Below, one piece after another: positions 24,531-34,808 of a DNA stretch of 64,000 nt (the first letter of the stretch is position 1; each line of letters opens with the position of its first letter). The notes below the pieces were generated by a model, which saw only the letters and a list, made by a program, of their open reading frames with translations, had not been told where the DNA came from and ran no database searches. The stretch spans positions 93,467 to 157,466 of the forward strand of contig NZ_BONQ01000033.1 of assembly GCF_016862795.1 (NCBI RefSeq), written 5' to 3'. Origin of the DNA: Dactylosporangium siamense. Lineage in GTDB: Bacteria > Actinomycetota > Actinomycetes > Mycobacteriales > Micromonosporaceae. The translations under genes were made by a program, and so were the position numbers.

Positions 24531-24872
24531 ATGGAGCGTGAAGCACTGCTCCGGCTTCTCGACGAGGAGCCGGGGGAAGCGTTCGTGGCCTGCAAGGACG
24601 CGATCCAGGCCGGCGCGGACTACGTCGTGTGGGACGACACCGTGCCGGCCGACCAACTGGCCCGCAGCTACTCGCGGCGGGCCCAGCACATGGCGAAGAT
24701 CGGCACCCCGATGCTCGGCGGCGACGACGCGATCGCCGAGCTACGGGTCTCCGGGGACCGGCCGCTGCGCATCGGTGAGGCGAAGGTCGAGGACCCGCCG
24801 ACGCATTTCCAGCTCTTCCTGACCGCCGACGCGACCCGCGTCGTGGCCTGTTTAGGAATCGACCAACGTTGA
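24531..24872 (+). CDS. Hypothetical protein
   Basis: A 113-residue soluble protein of unknown function beginning MEREALLRLLDEEPGEAFVA. The codon bias is that of the neighbouring genes, and the ends are well formed, so it is probably real. The central part (DDAIAELRVSGDRPLRIGEAKVEDPPTHFQLFL, residues about 64-96) looks like a beta-meander. There is no clear ribosome site before the ATG, and the preceding 50 bases are comparatively AT-rich, as in a promoter. It lies in line with the methyltransferase gene 17 bases downstream and may be co-transcribed with it. Confidence 0.6.
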   Translation: MEREALLRLLDEEPGEAFVACKDAIQAGADYVVWDDTVPADQLARSYSRRAQHMAKIGTPMLGGDDAIAELRVSGDRPLRIGEAKVEDPPTHFQLFLTADATRVVACLGIDQR

Positions 24873-24889
24873 CGTAGCAGGATGTCAGG

Positions 24890-26353
24890 GTGGACGCACT
24901 GCTCGACGCCGACGGTCTCGCCCGGCTCCGCGAGGCGCTGACCTCCGCCCGGTACACCTCCCAGGGCATCAAGGATCTGCTGGGTGAGCCCGCGACGGCC
25001 GCCCTGGCCCGCAACGACTTCCGCGCCGCGCTCAAGCGCACCGCCGAGCAGCCGGGCCGGCTGTCGACGCTGGTGCGGCTGTTCGTGTGCGGCCAGACTT
25101 CGTCGCTCTCCGAGGTCGCCGCGGCCTTGTCCCCGTTGTCCCTTGAGGCGGCTTTACCGCTTTTGTCCCCCGCAGCGGATGGTGTGCGGGCCGCGGTCGA
25201 GCTGGAGCCGTACGGCGACTGGTGGGTCGTGGCGGACCTGTCCGCCGGGATGCGACCCGGGCAACCGCTGCCGGGCGACCACGTGCTCGGCATCGGCGGC
25301 GCCTCCACCACCCTTGCCGCCGCCACCCTGCGTCACCCGGTCGCGACCGCGCTGGACCTCGGCACCGGCTGCGGCGTGCAGGCGCTGCACCTGTCGACGC
25401 ACGCGGCGAAGGTCACCGCGACCGACCTGCTCCCCCGCGCGCTGCGGTTCGCCGCGACGACCGCCGCGCTCAACGGCCTCGACTGGGAGCTGCTGCACGG
25501 CGACCTGACCACGCCCGTCGCGGGGCGGCGCTTCGACCTCGTCGTGAGCAACCCGCCGTTCGTGGCCGGCCCGGGGACGACCGATCACACGTATCGCGAC
25601 TCCGGCCGTCCCGGCGACGCGGTCTGCGCCGAGCTCGTGGCCGCCGCGCCGGGGCTGCTCACCGACGGCGGGCACATGCAGTTCCTGGCCAACTGGCTGC
25701 ACGTCACCGGCGAGCAGTGGGAGGACCGGGTCGCGGACTGGCTGGCCGGCACCGGCCTCGACGCGTGGGTGATCCAGCGTGAGGTCTCCGACCCGGTGGC
25801 GTACGTCAACCTGTGGCTCTCCGACGCGTCCGAGGACCCTTTGAACATGTCGGCGATGGCCGCGGCCTGGCTGGACTGGTTCGACGCGCAGAAGGTCGAC
25901 GCGGTCGGCTTCGGCCTGATCACCCTGCGTGCCGGCGGCCACGACGACCCGACGGTGCGCATCGAGGACCTGCGGCAGACGGTCGACGGGTCGTTCGGGC
26001 CACTGATCGGTGACTGGTTCACCCGGCAGGACTTCCTGCGGCACGCCTCGCTGCTGGATGCCCGCTTCACCGCCGCTCCCGGTCTGCGCCTGCGGCAGGA
26101 GGCGACCCAGGGTCCCGACGGCTGGGAGGTCGGCCAGCAGGTGCTGAGCCTGCCCGACGGCCTGCGGTGGAACGAGGAGGTCGACCCGGTCGCCCTCACC
26201 CTCGTCGGCGCGAGCGACGGCACCGTGACCCTGCGCGATCAGGTCGACATCCTGGCCGCCGCGCACGAGGTGCCGGCCGCCGTGCTCGCCGACGTCGCCG
26301 TCCCGCTCGTCGCCCACCTCGTGGAGCGCGGCATCCTGCTGCCCGCCTCGTGA
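24890..26353 (+). CDS. Class I SAM-dependent methyltransferase, HemK/PrmC-like
   Basis: A 487-residue protein. An N-terminal helical domain (about 1-120) includes GIKDLLG and [16 protein letters not shown]. The Rossmann methyltransferase core begins at [16 protein letters not shown] (about 155-170, motif I) and includes ATDLLPRAL (motif II) and the catalytic-type NPPF motif in [13 protein letters not shown] (about 218-230), which in related enzymes orients an amide or base nitrogen. The C-terminal region (about 310-487) is an extra domain found in actinobacterial members. The substrate is unknown; a glutamine or nucleic-acid amine is likely from NPPF. Its stop overlaps the dtd start (GTGA), so the two are translationally coupled. 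Confidence 0.85.
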   Translation: MDALLDADGLARLREALTSARYTSQGIKDLLGEPATAALARNDFRAALKRTAEQPGRLSTLVRLFVCGQTSSLSEVAAALSPLSLEAALPLLSPAADGVRAAVELEPYGDWWVVADLSAGMRPGQPLPGDHVLGIGGASTTLAAATLRHPVATALDLGTGCGVQALHLSTHAAKVTATDLLPRALRFAATTAALNGLDWELLHGDLTTPVAGRRFDLVVSNPPFVAGPGTTDHTYRDSGRPGDAVCAELVAAAPGLLTDGGHMQFLANWLHVTGEQWEDRVADWLAGTGLDAWVIQREVSDPVAYVNLWLSDASEDPLNMSAMAAAWLDWFDAQKVDAVGFGLITLRAGGHDDPTVRIEDLRQTVDGSFGPLIGDWFTRQDFLRHASLLDARFTAAPGLRLRQEATQGPDGWEVGQQVLSLPDGLRWNEEVDPVALTLVGASDGTVTLRDQVDILAAAHEVPAAVLADVAVPLVAHLVERGILLPAS

Positions 26354-26772
26354 GAGCCCTCGTGCAGACGGTGAGCCGCGCGTCGGTCACCGTCGATGAC
26401 ACCGTCGTGGGATCGATCGGGTCCGGCCTGCTGGTCCTCGTCGGGGTGACCCACACGGACACGGTGCCGACGGCGCAGACACTTGCCCGGAAAGTTCATG
26501 AACTGCGCATCCTGCCCGACGAGAAGTCGGCTTTCGAGGTAGGCGCGCCGCTGCTGGTGGTCTCGCAGTTCACGCTGTACGGCGACGCGCGCAAGGGCCG
26601 CCGCCCCACCTGGATCGCCGCCGCCCGCCCCGAGGTCGCCGAACCGCTCATCGCCGCGTTCTGCCAGCATCTGCGAGACCGGGGCGCAGTAGTCGAAACC
26701 GGAAGGTTCCGGACCCACATGCTGGTCGAGAGCGTGAACGTCGGACCTCACACGGTGATGCTCGAAATCTGA
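26350..26772 (+). CDS. dtd: D-aminoacyl-tRNA deacylase
   Basis: A 140-residue DTD that hydrolyses D-amino acids (and glycine mischarged on tRNA-Ala) from tRNA in the cytoplasm. It has the N-terminal [14 protein letters not shown] strand, [17 protein letters not shown], the SQFTLYGD active-site motif (near 74-81) and the cross-subunit Gly-cisPro segment as NVGPHT (near 130). The usual form of the latter is NxGPVT, so the valine to histidine change is a small deviation. The GTG start overlaps the preceding stop codon by two bases. Confidence 0.93.
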   Translation: MRALVQTVSRASVTVDDTVVGSIGSGLLVLVGVTHTDTVPTAQTLARKVHELRILPDEKSAFEVGAPLLVVSQFTLYGDARKGRRPTWIAAARPEVAEPLIAAFCQHLRDRGAVVETGRFRTHMLVESVNVGPHTVMLEI

Positions 26773-26862
26773 GACTCACGGATTCGTGCCACGGCTCGGC
26801 CGCCTCACCGCCACTTCACGCCCGCTGGGCGAAGCTTCTTCCCGTAGGAATGATCGCGCCAC

Positions 26863-27906
<1,044 letters not shown>

Positions 27907-27941
27907 GGTGTCACGTAAACGCGCCCACCGTTTCACCTACT

Positions 27942-28005
27942 ACGCCTTGATCGACAGGAACCTTTGGCTGCGGCGACAGCCAGGCGTCCCTGTCGATCAA
28001 GGCGT
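27942..28005. terminator. Long nested hairpin between convergent genes
   Basis: Perfect 17-base arms ACGCCTTGATCGACAGG / CCTGTCGATCAAGGCGT enclose a 30-base loop that itself holds TGGCTG / CAGCCA. It lies between the convergent sigma factor and acetyltransferase genes and could end both transcripts. Confidence 0.75.
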
Positions 28006-28030
28006 TCGCTGTTCGGGTGGCGGGGTTGGG

Positions 28031-30598
28031 TCAGAAGAGGCGGCGGGGGCCGCTGTCGGGGCGGGGCAGCGGGGTGGTGAAGTCGGCCGTGGCGTGCAGG
28101 ACGGCCAGGCCCTCGGGGCGGGCCAGGATCGGGTTCAGCGACAGTGACGACAGCGTCGGTTGGTCGTCCACCAGGCGGCCGACGCGCAGCAGCAGATCGG
28201 CGAGGGCGTCCAGGTCGACCGGGGCGGAGCCGCGGTACCCGGTCAGCAGCGGCGCTGCGCGCGGGGCGCGGACCAGGGCGGCCGCGTCGCGGTCGGTGAG
28301 CGGGACCGGGCGCCAGGCGCGGTCACCGAGCAGGTCCGCCGCCTCGCCGCCGAGGCCGAAACCGACGACCGGGCCGAACGCCGGGTCGTCGACGACCTCG
28401 ACCACGCAGGCGACACCGGGGGCGACCATCGGCTGGACGAGCACCTCCACGCCGAGGCCGAAGAGCCGTTCCAGCTCCTGGTATGCCTCGTCCACCAGCG
28501 CCGGCGACGTGAGGTTGAGCCGGACCGCGCCGAGGTCGAGGCGGTGCCGCCACGGTTTCGTGGCGACCTTCAACGCGACGGGCAGGCCGAGCGCGGCGGC
28601 GACCGTCGCGACGTCGGGGCCCGAGGTGCGGCGCGACGGGACGACGGGGACGCCGTACGCGGCGAGCAGCCCGTCGATGTCGCCGGCCAGGTCGGCCGCG
28701 ACAGCCGGAAACGTCGGGACGGTCCCGACCGGTTCGCGGCGCCAGGCGGCGTAACGGGCGACCCGCCCCAGGGCCCGCACCGCCTCCTCGATCGCCGGGT
28801 ACGTCGGCAGCGCGGTCGGGTCGCTCTCCACGTAGGCGGGGGCGACGGTGAACGACGGGTCCGCGGGCAGGACGACGGCGAGGGGGCGCGCGGATTCCAC
28901 GGCCGAGGTGCGCAGCAGCTCCGCGACGCCGAGGTCGCCGGAGATCGCGAGCGCGGGGGCGTAGGCGGCGAGGACCGCGTCGACGGCGTCGTCGGCGAGA
29001 GCCTCCCGCACCGCGCGGACGAAGTCGGCGTCGCTGACCTCCGGGCCGAGGTCACGGACGGAGGCGACCCGGAGGCCGGCGGCCGGCGCCTTCGCGACGG
29101 TGAGGACGCCCAGGGCGGCGGCGTTGGTGACGACCGCGATGCGGTCCCCGGTCGGCAGGGGCTGCCCGGCGATGAGCAGGCCGACGTCGAAGAGCTCGGC
29201 GACGGTGTCGACGCGGATCACCCCGGAGCTGGCGAACAGCGCGGCGACACCGCGAGCGTCAGGCCCGGAAGGCAGGCCCGTGGACACCAACGGGGTGCGC
29301 ACCGGGCTCGCGACCGCCGCGACCGGTTTGCGCCGGGCCAGCTCGCGGGCGATGCGGGCGAACTTGCGCGGGTTGCCGAACGTCTCCAGGTAGAGCAGGA
29401 CGGCGTCGGTGTGCGGGTCGTCGCGCCAGTACTGGAGCGCGTCGTTGCCGGACACGTCGGCGCGGTTGCCGGCGGAGACGAATGTCGACAGGCCGAGCCC
29501 GCGCCGGTCGGCCTCGGCGAGCAGGGCCGTGCCGAGGGCGGCGGACTGGCTGAAGAAGCCGACCCGGCCCCGGCGCGGCAGCAGCGGCGCGAGGGTCGCG
29601 TTGAGCTGGACCCCGGGGTCGGTGTTGGCGATGCCGAGGCAGTTGGGACCGACCAGGCGCATGCCGTGGCTGCGGACCGTGCGCAGCAGCGTCGCCTGCG
29701 CCTCGGCGCCGGCCGGTCCGGCCTCGGCGAACCCGGCGGACACGACCACGAGGCCGTGCACGCCCGCGGCGGCGCAGTCCTCGGCGACGGAGAGGACGGC
29801 GTCCGCCGGCACCGCGACCACCGCCAGGTCAACGGGGTGCGTGGTGCCGGCCAGTGCGGCCACCGCCGGCAGCCCGCCGATGCCGGCGGCCGACGGGTGC
29901 ACCGGGATGAGTGGTCCGGCCGGGCCGGCCGCCTTGAGGTGCGCGAGGATGGCGGCGCCGATGCCGGTGCCGTCGGCGCGGGCGCCGTAGACCGCGACGC
30001 CCCGCGGGTTGAGCAGCCGGCCGATCGAGCGCGCCTCGGCCTGCTGCTCGCGGGACCACTGGACGCGCATCGAGTCGGGGGTCGCCGCGATCGGGAACCA
30101 CAGGTGCACGACGCCGTCGGAGAACTTGCGCTCGATCTGGAACCCGGCGGCCATGAAGACGCGCAGCATCGCCTGGTTGACCGGCAGGACGTCGGCCTCG
30201 AACTCGGTGATGCCCTCCTGCGACGCGGCCGCGACCAGGTGCTCGATGAGGACGGAGCCGATGCCCCGGCCCTGGTGCGCGTCCTCGACCACGAACGCCA
30301 CCTCCGCCTGGTGCGAGCCGGCGCCGAGGCGTTCGTAGCGGCCCACGGCGATGAGCTCGCCGCCGTGCTCGATGACGAACGCCTCCCGGTCGCGGTGGTC
30401 GACGGTGACGAACCGGTCCAGGTCGCGCTGCGGGATCCGCGGGTACGCCGAGAAGTACCGCAGGTATCGGGTCCGCTCGGAGAACCGTGAGTGCAGGGCG
30501 ACGATCCGGTCGGCGTCGTCGGGCCGGATCGGTCGCAAGTGGACGGTCGTGCCGTCGGAGAGCAGGACGTCCGCGGCCCGGTCCGGTGTTTCGGTCAC
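28031..30598 (-). CDS. GNAT protein acetyltransferase fused to acyl-CoA synthetase (Pat type)
   Basis: An 855-residue fusion. Residues about 15-175 are a GNAT domain with the acetyl-CoA loop [14 protein letters not shown]. Residues about 195-640 are the NDP-forming acyl-CoA synthetase alpha part ([57 protein letters not shown]). Residues about 640-840 are the ATP-grasp-like beta part ([27 protein letters not shown]). In the synthetase domain, asparagine (SAGNRAD) stands where active enzymes have the phosphorylated histidine, as in Salmonella Pat. This points to a lysine acetyltransferase with a sensory synthetase-like domain, acting for example on acetyl-CoA synthetase. The GNAT-first order is that of actinobacterial PatA. 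Confidence 0.88.
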   Translation of the reverse strand: MTETPDRAADVLLSDGTTVHLRPIRPDDADRIVALHSRFSERTRYLRYFSAYPRIPQRDLDRFVTVDHRDREAFVIEHGGELIAVGRYERLGAGSHQAEVAFVVEDAHQGRGIGSVLIEHLVAAASQEGITEFEADVLPVNQAMLRVFMAAGFQIERKFSDGVVHLWFPIAATPDSMRVQWSREQQAEARSIGRLLNPRGVAVYGARADGTGIGAAILAHLKAAGPAGPLIPVHPSAAGIGGLPAVAALAGTTHPVDLAVVAVPADAVLSVAEDCAAAGVHGLVVVSAGFAEAGPAGAEAQATLLRTVRSHGMRLVGPNCLGIANTDPGVQLNATLAPLLPRRGRVGFFSQSAALGTALLAEADRRGLGLSTFVSAGNRADVSGNDALQYWRDDPHTDAVLLYLETFGNPRKFARIARELARRKPVAAVASPVRTPLVSTGLPSGPDARGVAALFASSGVIRVDTVAELFDVGLLIAGQPLPTGDRIAVVTNAAALGVLTVAKAPAAGLRVASVRDLGPEVSDADFVRAVREALADDAVDAVLAAYAPALAISGDLGVAELLRTSAVESARPLAVVLPADPSFTVAPAYVESDPTALPTYPAIEEAVRALGRVARYAAWRREPVGTVPTFPAVAADLAGDIDGLLAAYGVPVVPSRRTSGPDVATVAAALGLPVALKVATKPWRHRLDLGAVRLNLTSPALVDEAYQELERLFGLGVEVLVQPMVAPGVACVVEVVDDPAFGPVVGFGLGGEAADLLGDRAWRPVPLTDRDAAALVRAPRAAPLLTGYRGSAPVDLDALADLLLRVGRLVDDQPTLSSLSLNPILARPEGLAVLHATADFTTPLPRPDSGPRRLF

Positions 30599-30638
30599 GT
30601 CTTCATGCTCCCACCGGCCGGTTGGTTATCGTGTCGGG

Positions 30639-30914
30639 ATGATGCTCACCCCGGCCGACGTGCAAGCCGTCCGGTTCACGAAGGCGGCGTTCGGCAAGCG
30701 CGGCTACGACGAGGACGAGGTCGACGCGTTCCTGGACGTGGTCGCCCAGGCGCTGACCGCGATGCACGACGAGCTGTCCATGCTGCGCGGCGCGCCGTCG
30801 CCGGACACGTCGTTCGGCACCTCGACGGCGGCGGAGACGGCGATGCTGGCCGAGCTCGACCGGATCAAGCAGCGCCTGACCCGCCTGGAGGAAGCGGCCG
30901 TGATCAGTTCCTAG
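30639..30914 (+). CDS. DivIVA-domain protein
   Basis: A 91-residue protein that begins [33 protein letters not shown], the canonical DivIVA N-terminal fold (compare LTP-DV-N--F----RGYD-DEVD-FLD), followed by a short coiled-coil (residues about 70-88). DivIVA (Wag31) recruits cell-wall synthesis to actinobacterial poles; this very short version lacks the long coiled-coil and probably serves as an accessory polar protein. Start at the first of two adjacent ATGs. It is divergent from the Pat gene, 40 bases apart. Confidence 0.88.
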   Translation: MMLTPADVQAVRFTKAAFGKRGYDEDEVDAFLDVVAQALTAMHDELSMLRGAPSPDTSFGTSTAAETAMLAELDRIKQRLTRLEEAAVISS

Positions 30915-30969
30915 CTCCGTCGGCTTCGCCAGCGGTTCCGTGGAGGGTCCCACTCACACCACTCGTGCC

Positions 30970-32145
30970 TCAGTCGCGCGGGTCGTGCGGGTCCAGGCCG
31001 AAGTGCGGGAAGCTCGCCGTGCGGGTTGCCATGATCGCCCGGTCGACGCCGTCCGGGGTCTGTCCCGGCACCCATGGCGACCATTGCGCGTTGCCGCCGT
31101 CCGTCATCTCCGTCGGCACGGGATGTCCCGGCCTCCGTCGAGCGGCGAGCGACTGCCACGACGCCGGCGTCGGTGTCGACGGGTCGACGGCGTCGCCGGT
31201 GAGCACGGCCAGCAGGTGTGTCCACGCCCGCGGGACGCACTCGACGAGCGCGTATCCACCGCCGCCGCTGGCCACCCACTTGCCGCCCGCCACCTCCGTC
31301 GCGAGGTCGCGCAGCGCGAGGTACGCGGCCCGCTGGCCGTCGACGGTCAGCCGCAGGTTGGCGAGGGGGTCGTGCCGGTACGTGTCGGCGCCGCACTGCG
31401 TGAACAGCAGCTGCGGCCGGAACGCGCGGAGCACGCCCGGCACCACGGCGTGGAACGCGCGCAGCCAGCCGGCGTCGTCGGTGCCCGCCGGCAGTGCGAC
31501 GTTGACCGCGGAACCCTCCGCGCCCGGGCCGCCCGTCTCGACGGGGAACCCGGTGCCGGGGAAGAGCGAGTGCGGCGACTCGTGCAGGCTGACGGTGAGC
31601 ACCCGCGGGTCGTCGTAGAAGATCTCCTGCACGCCGTCGCCGTGGTGGACGTCGATGTCGACGTACGCGACCCGTTCCGCGCCGAGCTCCAGCACCCGGG
31701 CGATCGCGACGGCGGGATCGTTGTAGACGCAGAACCCGGCGGCCCGGGCCGGCATCGCGTGGTGCAGCCCGCCGGCGATGCTGACCGCGCGGTCGGCCTC
31801 GCCGAGCCAGACCGCCTCGGCGGCGGCCCGGGTGGCGCCAGCGATGAGGGCGCTGACGTCGTGCATACCGGTGAATGTGGGGTTGTCGGAGGTGCCGAGC
31901 CCCATGATGCTGAGCCGCCGGCCGGTCGACGCGGCCTTGACCACGGCGATGTAGTCGGGATCGTGCACGGTGGCCAGCACGTCGTCGCCGGCCTGCTCCG
32001 GGGCTCGCAGCGTGACCCCGTCGCGACCGAGGATGCCCAGGTCACGGGCGAGTGCCATGGTCAGCTCCACGCGCACCGGGTCGAGGGGGTGCTCGCCCAT
32101 GTCGTACCGCAGAAGCGCGTCATCCCACATGACCAGCGTGTTCAC
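30970..32145 (-). CDS. acuC: AcuC-type histone deacetylase-like amidohydrolase
   Basis: A 391-residue member of the class I/II histone deacetylase superfamily. Catalytic segments are GGLHHAMPARAAGFCVYND (near 137-155), the zinc-binding DIDVHHGDGVQEIFY (near 170-185), SLHESPHSLFPGTG, and the second zinc aspartate and tyrosine regions QCGADTYRHDPL and GGGGY. AcuC deacetylates proteins such as acetyl-CoA synthetase, so it may reverse the action of the Pat-like enzyme encoded about 0.4 kb away; that link is inference. The GTG at 32145 is chosen because GGAGGGG lies nine bases upstream and MNTLVMWDDALLRYDMGEHP matches the family N-terminus. Confidence 0.9.
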   Translation of the reverse strand: MNTLVMWDDALLRYDMGEHPLDPVRVELTMALARDLGILGRDGVTLRAPEQAGDDVLATVHDPDYIAVVKAASTGRRLSIMGLGTSDNPTFTGMHDVSALIAGATRAAAEAVWLGEADRAVSIAGGLHHAMPARAAGFCVYNDPAVAIARVLELGAERVAYVDIDVHHGDGVQEIFYDDPRVLTVSLHESPHSLFPGTGFPVETGGPGAEGSAVNVALPAGTDDAGWLRAFHAVVPGVLRAFRPQLLFTQCGADTYRHDPLANLRLTVDGQRAAYLALRDLATEVAGGKWVASGGGGYALVECVPRAWTHLLAVLTGDAVDPSTPTPASWQSLAARRRPGHPVPTEMTDGGNAQWSPWVPGQTPDGVDRAIMATRTASFPHFGLDPHDPRD

Positions 32146-32333
32146 GTGACCGGCCCCTCCTTTGCAGTGTGCGCAGGGACCCTGCGCGCGCCGGTAGGAT
32201 TGTGAAAAGCGGAGACCCCCGCTTCCCAAACCAGCTCGGCGACGACGGCACCGTCCAAGATCGCTTGGTTGGCTGTCACGTTCCAATCTTGACGTACGCG
32301 ACGAGTACCATCGCGTACCGGGAGGGCAAGGCA

Positions 32334-32393
32334 GTGAACGACCTGGTCGATACCACTTCGCAAAGGTGTACCACCGGAGGTGGTTCAAATTAA
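32334..32393 (+). CDS. Leader peptide repeating the IdeR N-terminus
   Basis: A 19-codon open frame, MNDLVDTTSQRCTTGGGSN, begins at a GTG with GGAGGG seven bases upstream, the best translation start in this region. Its first eight residues are the usual start of actinobacterial IdeR, and the same peptide is encoded again in the next frame at 32389-32415. Within the seven shared codons after the start, four differ, all synonymously. Its TAA stop (32391-32393) overlaps the ATT codon that stands where IdeR normally has its initiator methionine, so ribosome re-initiation is possible. It may be a regulatory leader or the scar of a small duplication. Confidence 0.6.
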   Translation: MNDLVDTTSQRCTTGGGSN

Positions 32394-33069
32394 CGATCTC
32401 GTGGATACCACCGAGATGTACCTGAAGACGATCCTGGAGCTCGAAGAAGAGGGCGTCGTTCCCAAGCGTGCCCGGATCGCCGAGCGGCTCCACCAGAGCG
32501 GACCCACCGTCAGCCAGACCGTCGCCCGCATGGAGCGCGACGGCCTGCTGATCGTCGAGGGCGACCGCCACCTCGCGCTGACCGACGAGGGCCGCGTCCA
32601 CGCGGTCGCCGTCATGCGCAAGCACCGCCTCGCCGAGCTGCTGCTGGTCAATGTGATCGGCCTGCCGTATGAGGAGGCGCACGAAGAGGCGTGCCGCTGG
32701 GAGCACGTCATGAGCGACGCCGTCGAGCAGCGGGTCTACGAGCTGCTGGGCCGCCCGACCCGATCGCCGTATGGCAACCCGATCCCGGGACTTGAGGGCC
32801 TCGAGGGCAGCACCACGCCCCACGACCCGTCCGACCCCGAGCGCAACCTCGCCTTCCCCGGCCTCGCCGGTGCGGTCGTGGTGAGCCGGATCTGCGAGAG
32901 CGTCCAGACCGACGCCGACGTCCTGCGCCAACTGCACACCGCCGGCATCGACCCCGGCGCGACGGTCACCGTGGCGCAGGAGCGCGACGGCGTCAGCATC
33001 GACCGGGCCGGCGAGCGCATCCGGCTGCCGCGCGAGGTCGCGTCGCGGGTGTTCGTAGCAGCGCACTGA
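32380..33069 (+). CDS. ideR: IdeR/DtxR-family metal-dependent regulator
   Basis: A 229-residue iron (or manganese) dependent repressor. The winged helix includes KRARIAERLHQSGPTVSQTVARMERDGLL (about 25-55); the metal-binding dimerisation domain contains HRLAELLLVNVIGLPYEEAHEEACRWEHVMSD (about 80-112), and the SH3-like domain lies at the C-terminus. It normally begins MNDLVDTTEMYL. Here the in-frame GTG at 32380 gives MVQINDLVDTTEM, but that GTG is part of the GGAGG sequence itself; the ATT at 32389, at the homologous position, has this GGAGG eight bases upstream. The true start is therefore uncertain. A coupled leader peptide lies upstream, and the HxlR gene overlaps the stop (TGATG). Confidence 0.85.
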   Translation: MVQINDLVDTTEMYLKTILELEEEGVVPKRARIAERLHQSGPTVSQTVARMERDGLLIVEGDRHLALTDEGRVHAVAVMRKHRLAELLLVNVIGLPYEEAHEEACRWEHVMSDAVEQRVYELLGRPTRSPYGNPIPGLEGLEGSTTPHDPSDPERNLAFPGLAGAVVVSRICESVQTDADVLRQLHTAGIDPGATVTVAQERDGVSIDRAGERIRLPREVASRVFVAAH

Positions 33070-33416
33070 TGCTCAGTGGGTGCACCGTCCAGGAGCTGGT
33101 CGACCGCGTCGCCGGCAAGTGGAGCGTGTGCATCCTGGTGGCCGCGGCCGACGGCCCGATCCGGTTCACCGAGCTGGAGCGGGCCATCAGCGGCATCAGC
33201 CGCCGCATGCTGACCCTGACGCTGCGCAACCTGGAGCGCGACGGGATGCTCGTGCGGACCGTCTACCCGACGGTCCCGCCGCGGGTCGAATACAGCCTCA
33301 CGCCGATGGCCCTGGAGCTGCACGCCGCCCTGCTCGCGATCACCACGTGGGCGGAGCGGCACCGCACCGACGTCGCCCTGGCCCGCGAACACTACGACGC
33401 CCGCCCCACCCCGTAG
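33069..33416 (+). CDS. HxlR-family transcriptional regulator
   Basis: A 115-residue winged-helix regulator. Signatures are GKWSVCILVAAADGPIRFTELERAISGISRRMLTLTLRNLERDGMLVRTVYPTVPPRVEYSLT, from which GISRRMLTLTLRNLERDGML is the recognition-helix region (about 48-67). Members respond to electrophiles, redox or formaldehyde, often through a cysteine; here a cysteine occurs at residue 5 and in the CILVA segment. It starts at the ATG overlapping the ideR stop by one base, so it is translationally coupled to ideR; whether it shares the iron response is unknown. Confidence 0.88.
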   Translation: MLSGCTVQELVDRVAGKWSVCILVAAADGPIRFTELERAISGISRRMLTLTLRNLERDGMLVRTVYPTVPPRVEYSLTPMALELHAALLAITTWAERHRTDVALAREHYDARPTP

Positions 33417-33503
33417 CTCCCTTCCTCCAAGTTGCCGATCAGCACTGTTGCATGGCCACATGGCCACATGTACGGTCAGGGCTGGACGGGAAGGAGCCAC
33501 GGC

Positions 33504-34031
33504 ATGACTGTCACCCTGAACGTGCCGCCTCGACCGCTGACAGTGCACGACGTGACGGCGCTCGCGGAGGCCGACGAGTTGCACTGCTTCGAGCTGACCG
33601 AAGGCAACCTCGTCGTCATACCGCCGAGGACTCTTGGGCACCAACACAGCGCTTCGCGTCTCGGCGTGTGGTTGATGAACCACGGCTTCCCCGGACGGAC
33701 CGGTCTCTTCGTCGGCCTCAAAACCACGGACGACGACCTCAACGGTCGGGTCCCCGACGTGGCCGTCACGAAGGGTTACGTTCCGGGCGAAACTGTCTGG
33801 ATACCGGCGGAGAATGTCCTGCTCGCGGCGGAGATCGTGTCGGCGGGGTCGGAGCGGACCGACCGGTGGTTCAAGCCGCTCGAATACGCCGCCGCCGGGA
33901 TCGAGCACTTCTGGCGGGTCGAGCCCGACGGCACGGTGCTGCGGTTCCGGCTCGTCGACGGGGCGTACGCCGAGATCGGCAAGGACCCGCTCGACGCCCT
34001 GCTCGCCGGTGAGGTCCCCGACCTGGACTGA
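33504..34031 (+). CDS. Uma2 (DUF820) putative endonuclease
   Basis: A 175-residue Uma2-family protein with a PD-(D/E)XK restriction-like fold. Visible elements are FELTEGNLVVIPP (near 28-40), the helix HSASRLGVWLMNH, the catalytic aspartate in GRVPDVAVT (near 83) and the glutamate in LLAAEIVSAGSERTDR (near 108), then EYAAAGIEHFWRV. Uma2 proteins are abundant in filamentous actinobacteria and cyanobacteria; no cellular role is established. AAGGAG precedes the ATG at 33504. It stands alone in the same direction as the neighbouring genes. Confidence 0.85.
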   Translation: MTVTLNVPPRPLTVHDVTALAEADELHCFELTEGNLVVIPPRTLGHQHSASRLGVWLMNHGFPGRTGLFVGLKTTDDDLNGRVPDVAVTKGYVPGETVWIPAENVLLAAEIVSAGSERTDRWFKPLEYAAAGIEHFWRVEPDGTVLRFRLVDGAYAEIGKDPLDALLAGEVPDLD

Positions 34032-34082
34032 GACGCGGGCCACACGGTGTCACGTTCCGGCGGCTGAGGCGTCTGGTATGCC

Positions 34083-34808
34083 ATGAAGCGAACAGTGCTC
34101 GTCACCGGCGCGACCGGGACGCTCGGGCGGGATGTCGTCGCCGTCCTGAAGGAACGTGGTCACGAGGTGCGCGGCTTGAGCCGGTCGAGGCCCGGCTACG
34201 CGCACGCCGACCTGCTCACCGGCGAAGGGCTCGCCGAGGCCCTCGACGGGATCGACGTCGTCGTGCACGCGGCGACCGACGGACGCAAGGACGTCGCGGC
34301 GACCGCGAAGCTCATCGAGGCCCTGGAAGCCGCCGGGAAGCCCCAGCTGGTGTTCGTGTCGATCGTCGGCGTCGACCGGATCCCGCTCGGCTACTACCGG
34401 GACAAGGTCACGATCGAGGGGATGGTGGCCGCGTACGGCGGGACCTCGCTGCGCGCCAGCCAGTTCCACGACCTGGTGCTCACCCTGGCGAAGGCGCTGA
34501 CGAAGCTGCCGCTCATCGGGTTCTACCCGGCGTTCGACGTGCGGCCGGTCGAGGTGCACGACGTGGCCGTGCGGCTGGCGGAGATCGTCGAGGGTGAACT
34601 GCCGGCGCAGCCGGGGGACTTCTCCGGCCCGCAGCGGCGCAGCACGCGAGCGCTGTGGCAGGCGTACCTCACCCACACCGGGAAACGGCGGCTGCTCGTG
34701 CCGATCAGGCTGCCCGGGAGGATCTTCCGGGCGCTACGCGACGGCGCGGGGACCGGGCCCGGGGGCGGGATCGGGACTTGGGAGGAGTTCCTCGTCCGGA
34801 AGCTGTGA
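34083..34808 (+). CDS. Atypical SDR, NAD(P)H-binding NmrA-like protein
   Basis: A 241-residue Rossmann protein. The dinucleotide motif is VLVTGATGTLGRDVV (4-18) and the second motif is DVVVHAATD. There is no YxxxK pair; the position holds YYRDKVTIEGMV, which fits atypical or NmrA-like SDRs. The family includes redox sensors, epimerase-like and quinone-reductase proteins, so substrate is not predictable. The gene's last 75 bases overlap, on the opposite strand, the end of the membrane protein gene that converges on it. Confidence 0.82.
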   Translation: MKRTVLVTGATGTLGRDVVAVLKERGHEVRGLSRSRPGYAHADLLTGEGLAEALDGIDVVVHAATDGRKDVAATAKLIEALEAAGKPQLVFVSIVGVDRIPLGYYRDKVTIEGMVAAYGGTSLRASQFHDLVLTLAKALTKLPLIGFYPAFDVRPVEVHDVAVRLAEIVEGELPAQPGDFSGPQRRSTRALWQAYLTHTGKRRLLVPIRLPGRIFRALRDGAGTGPGGGIGTWEEFLVRKL

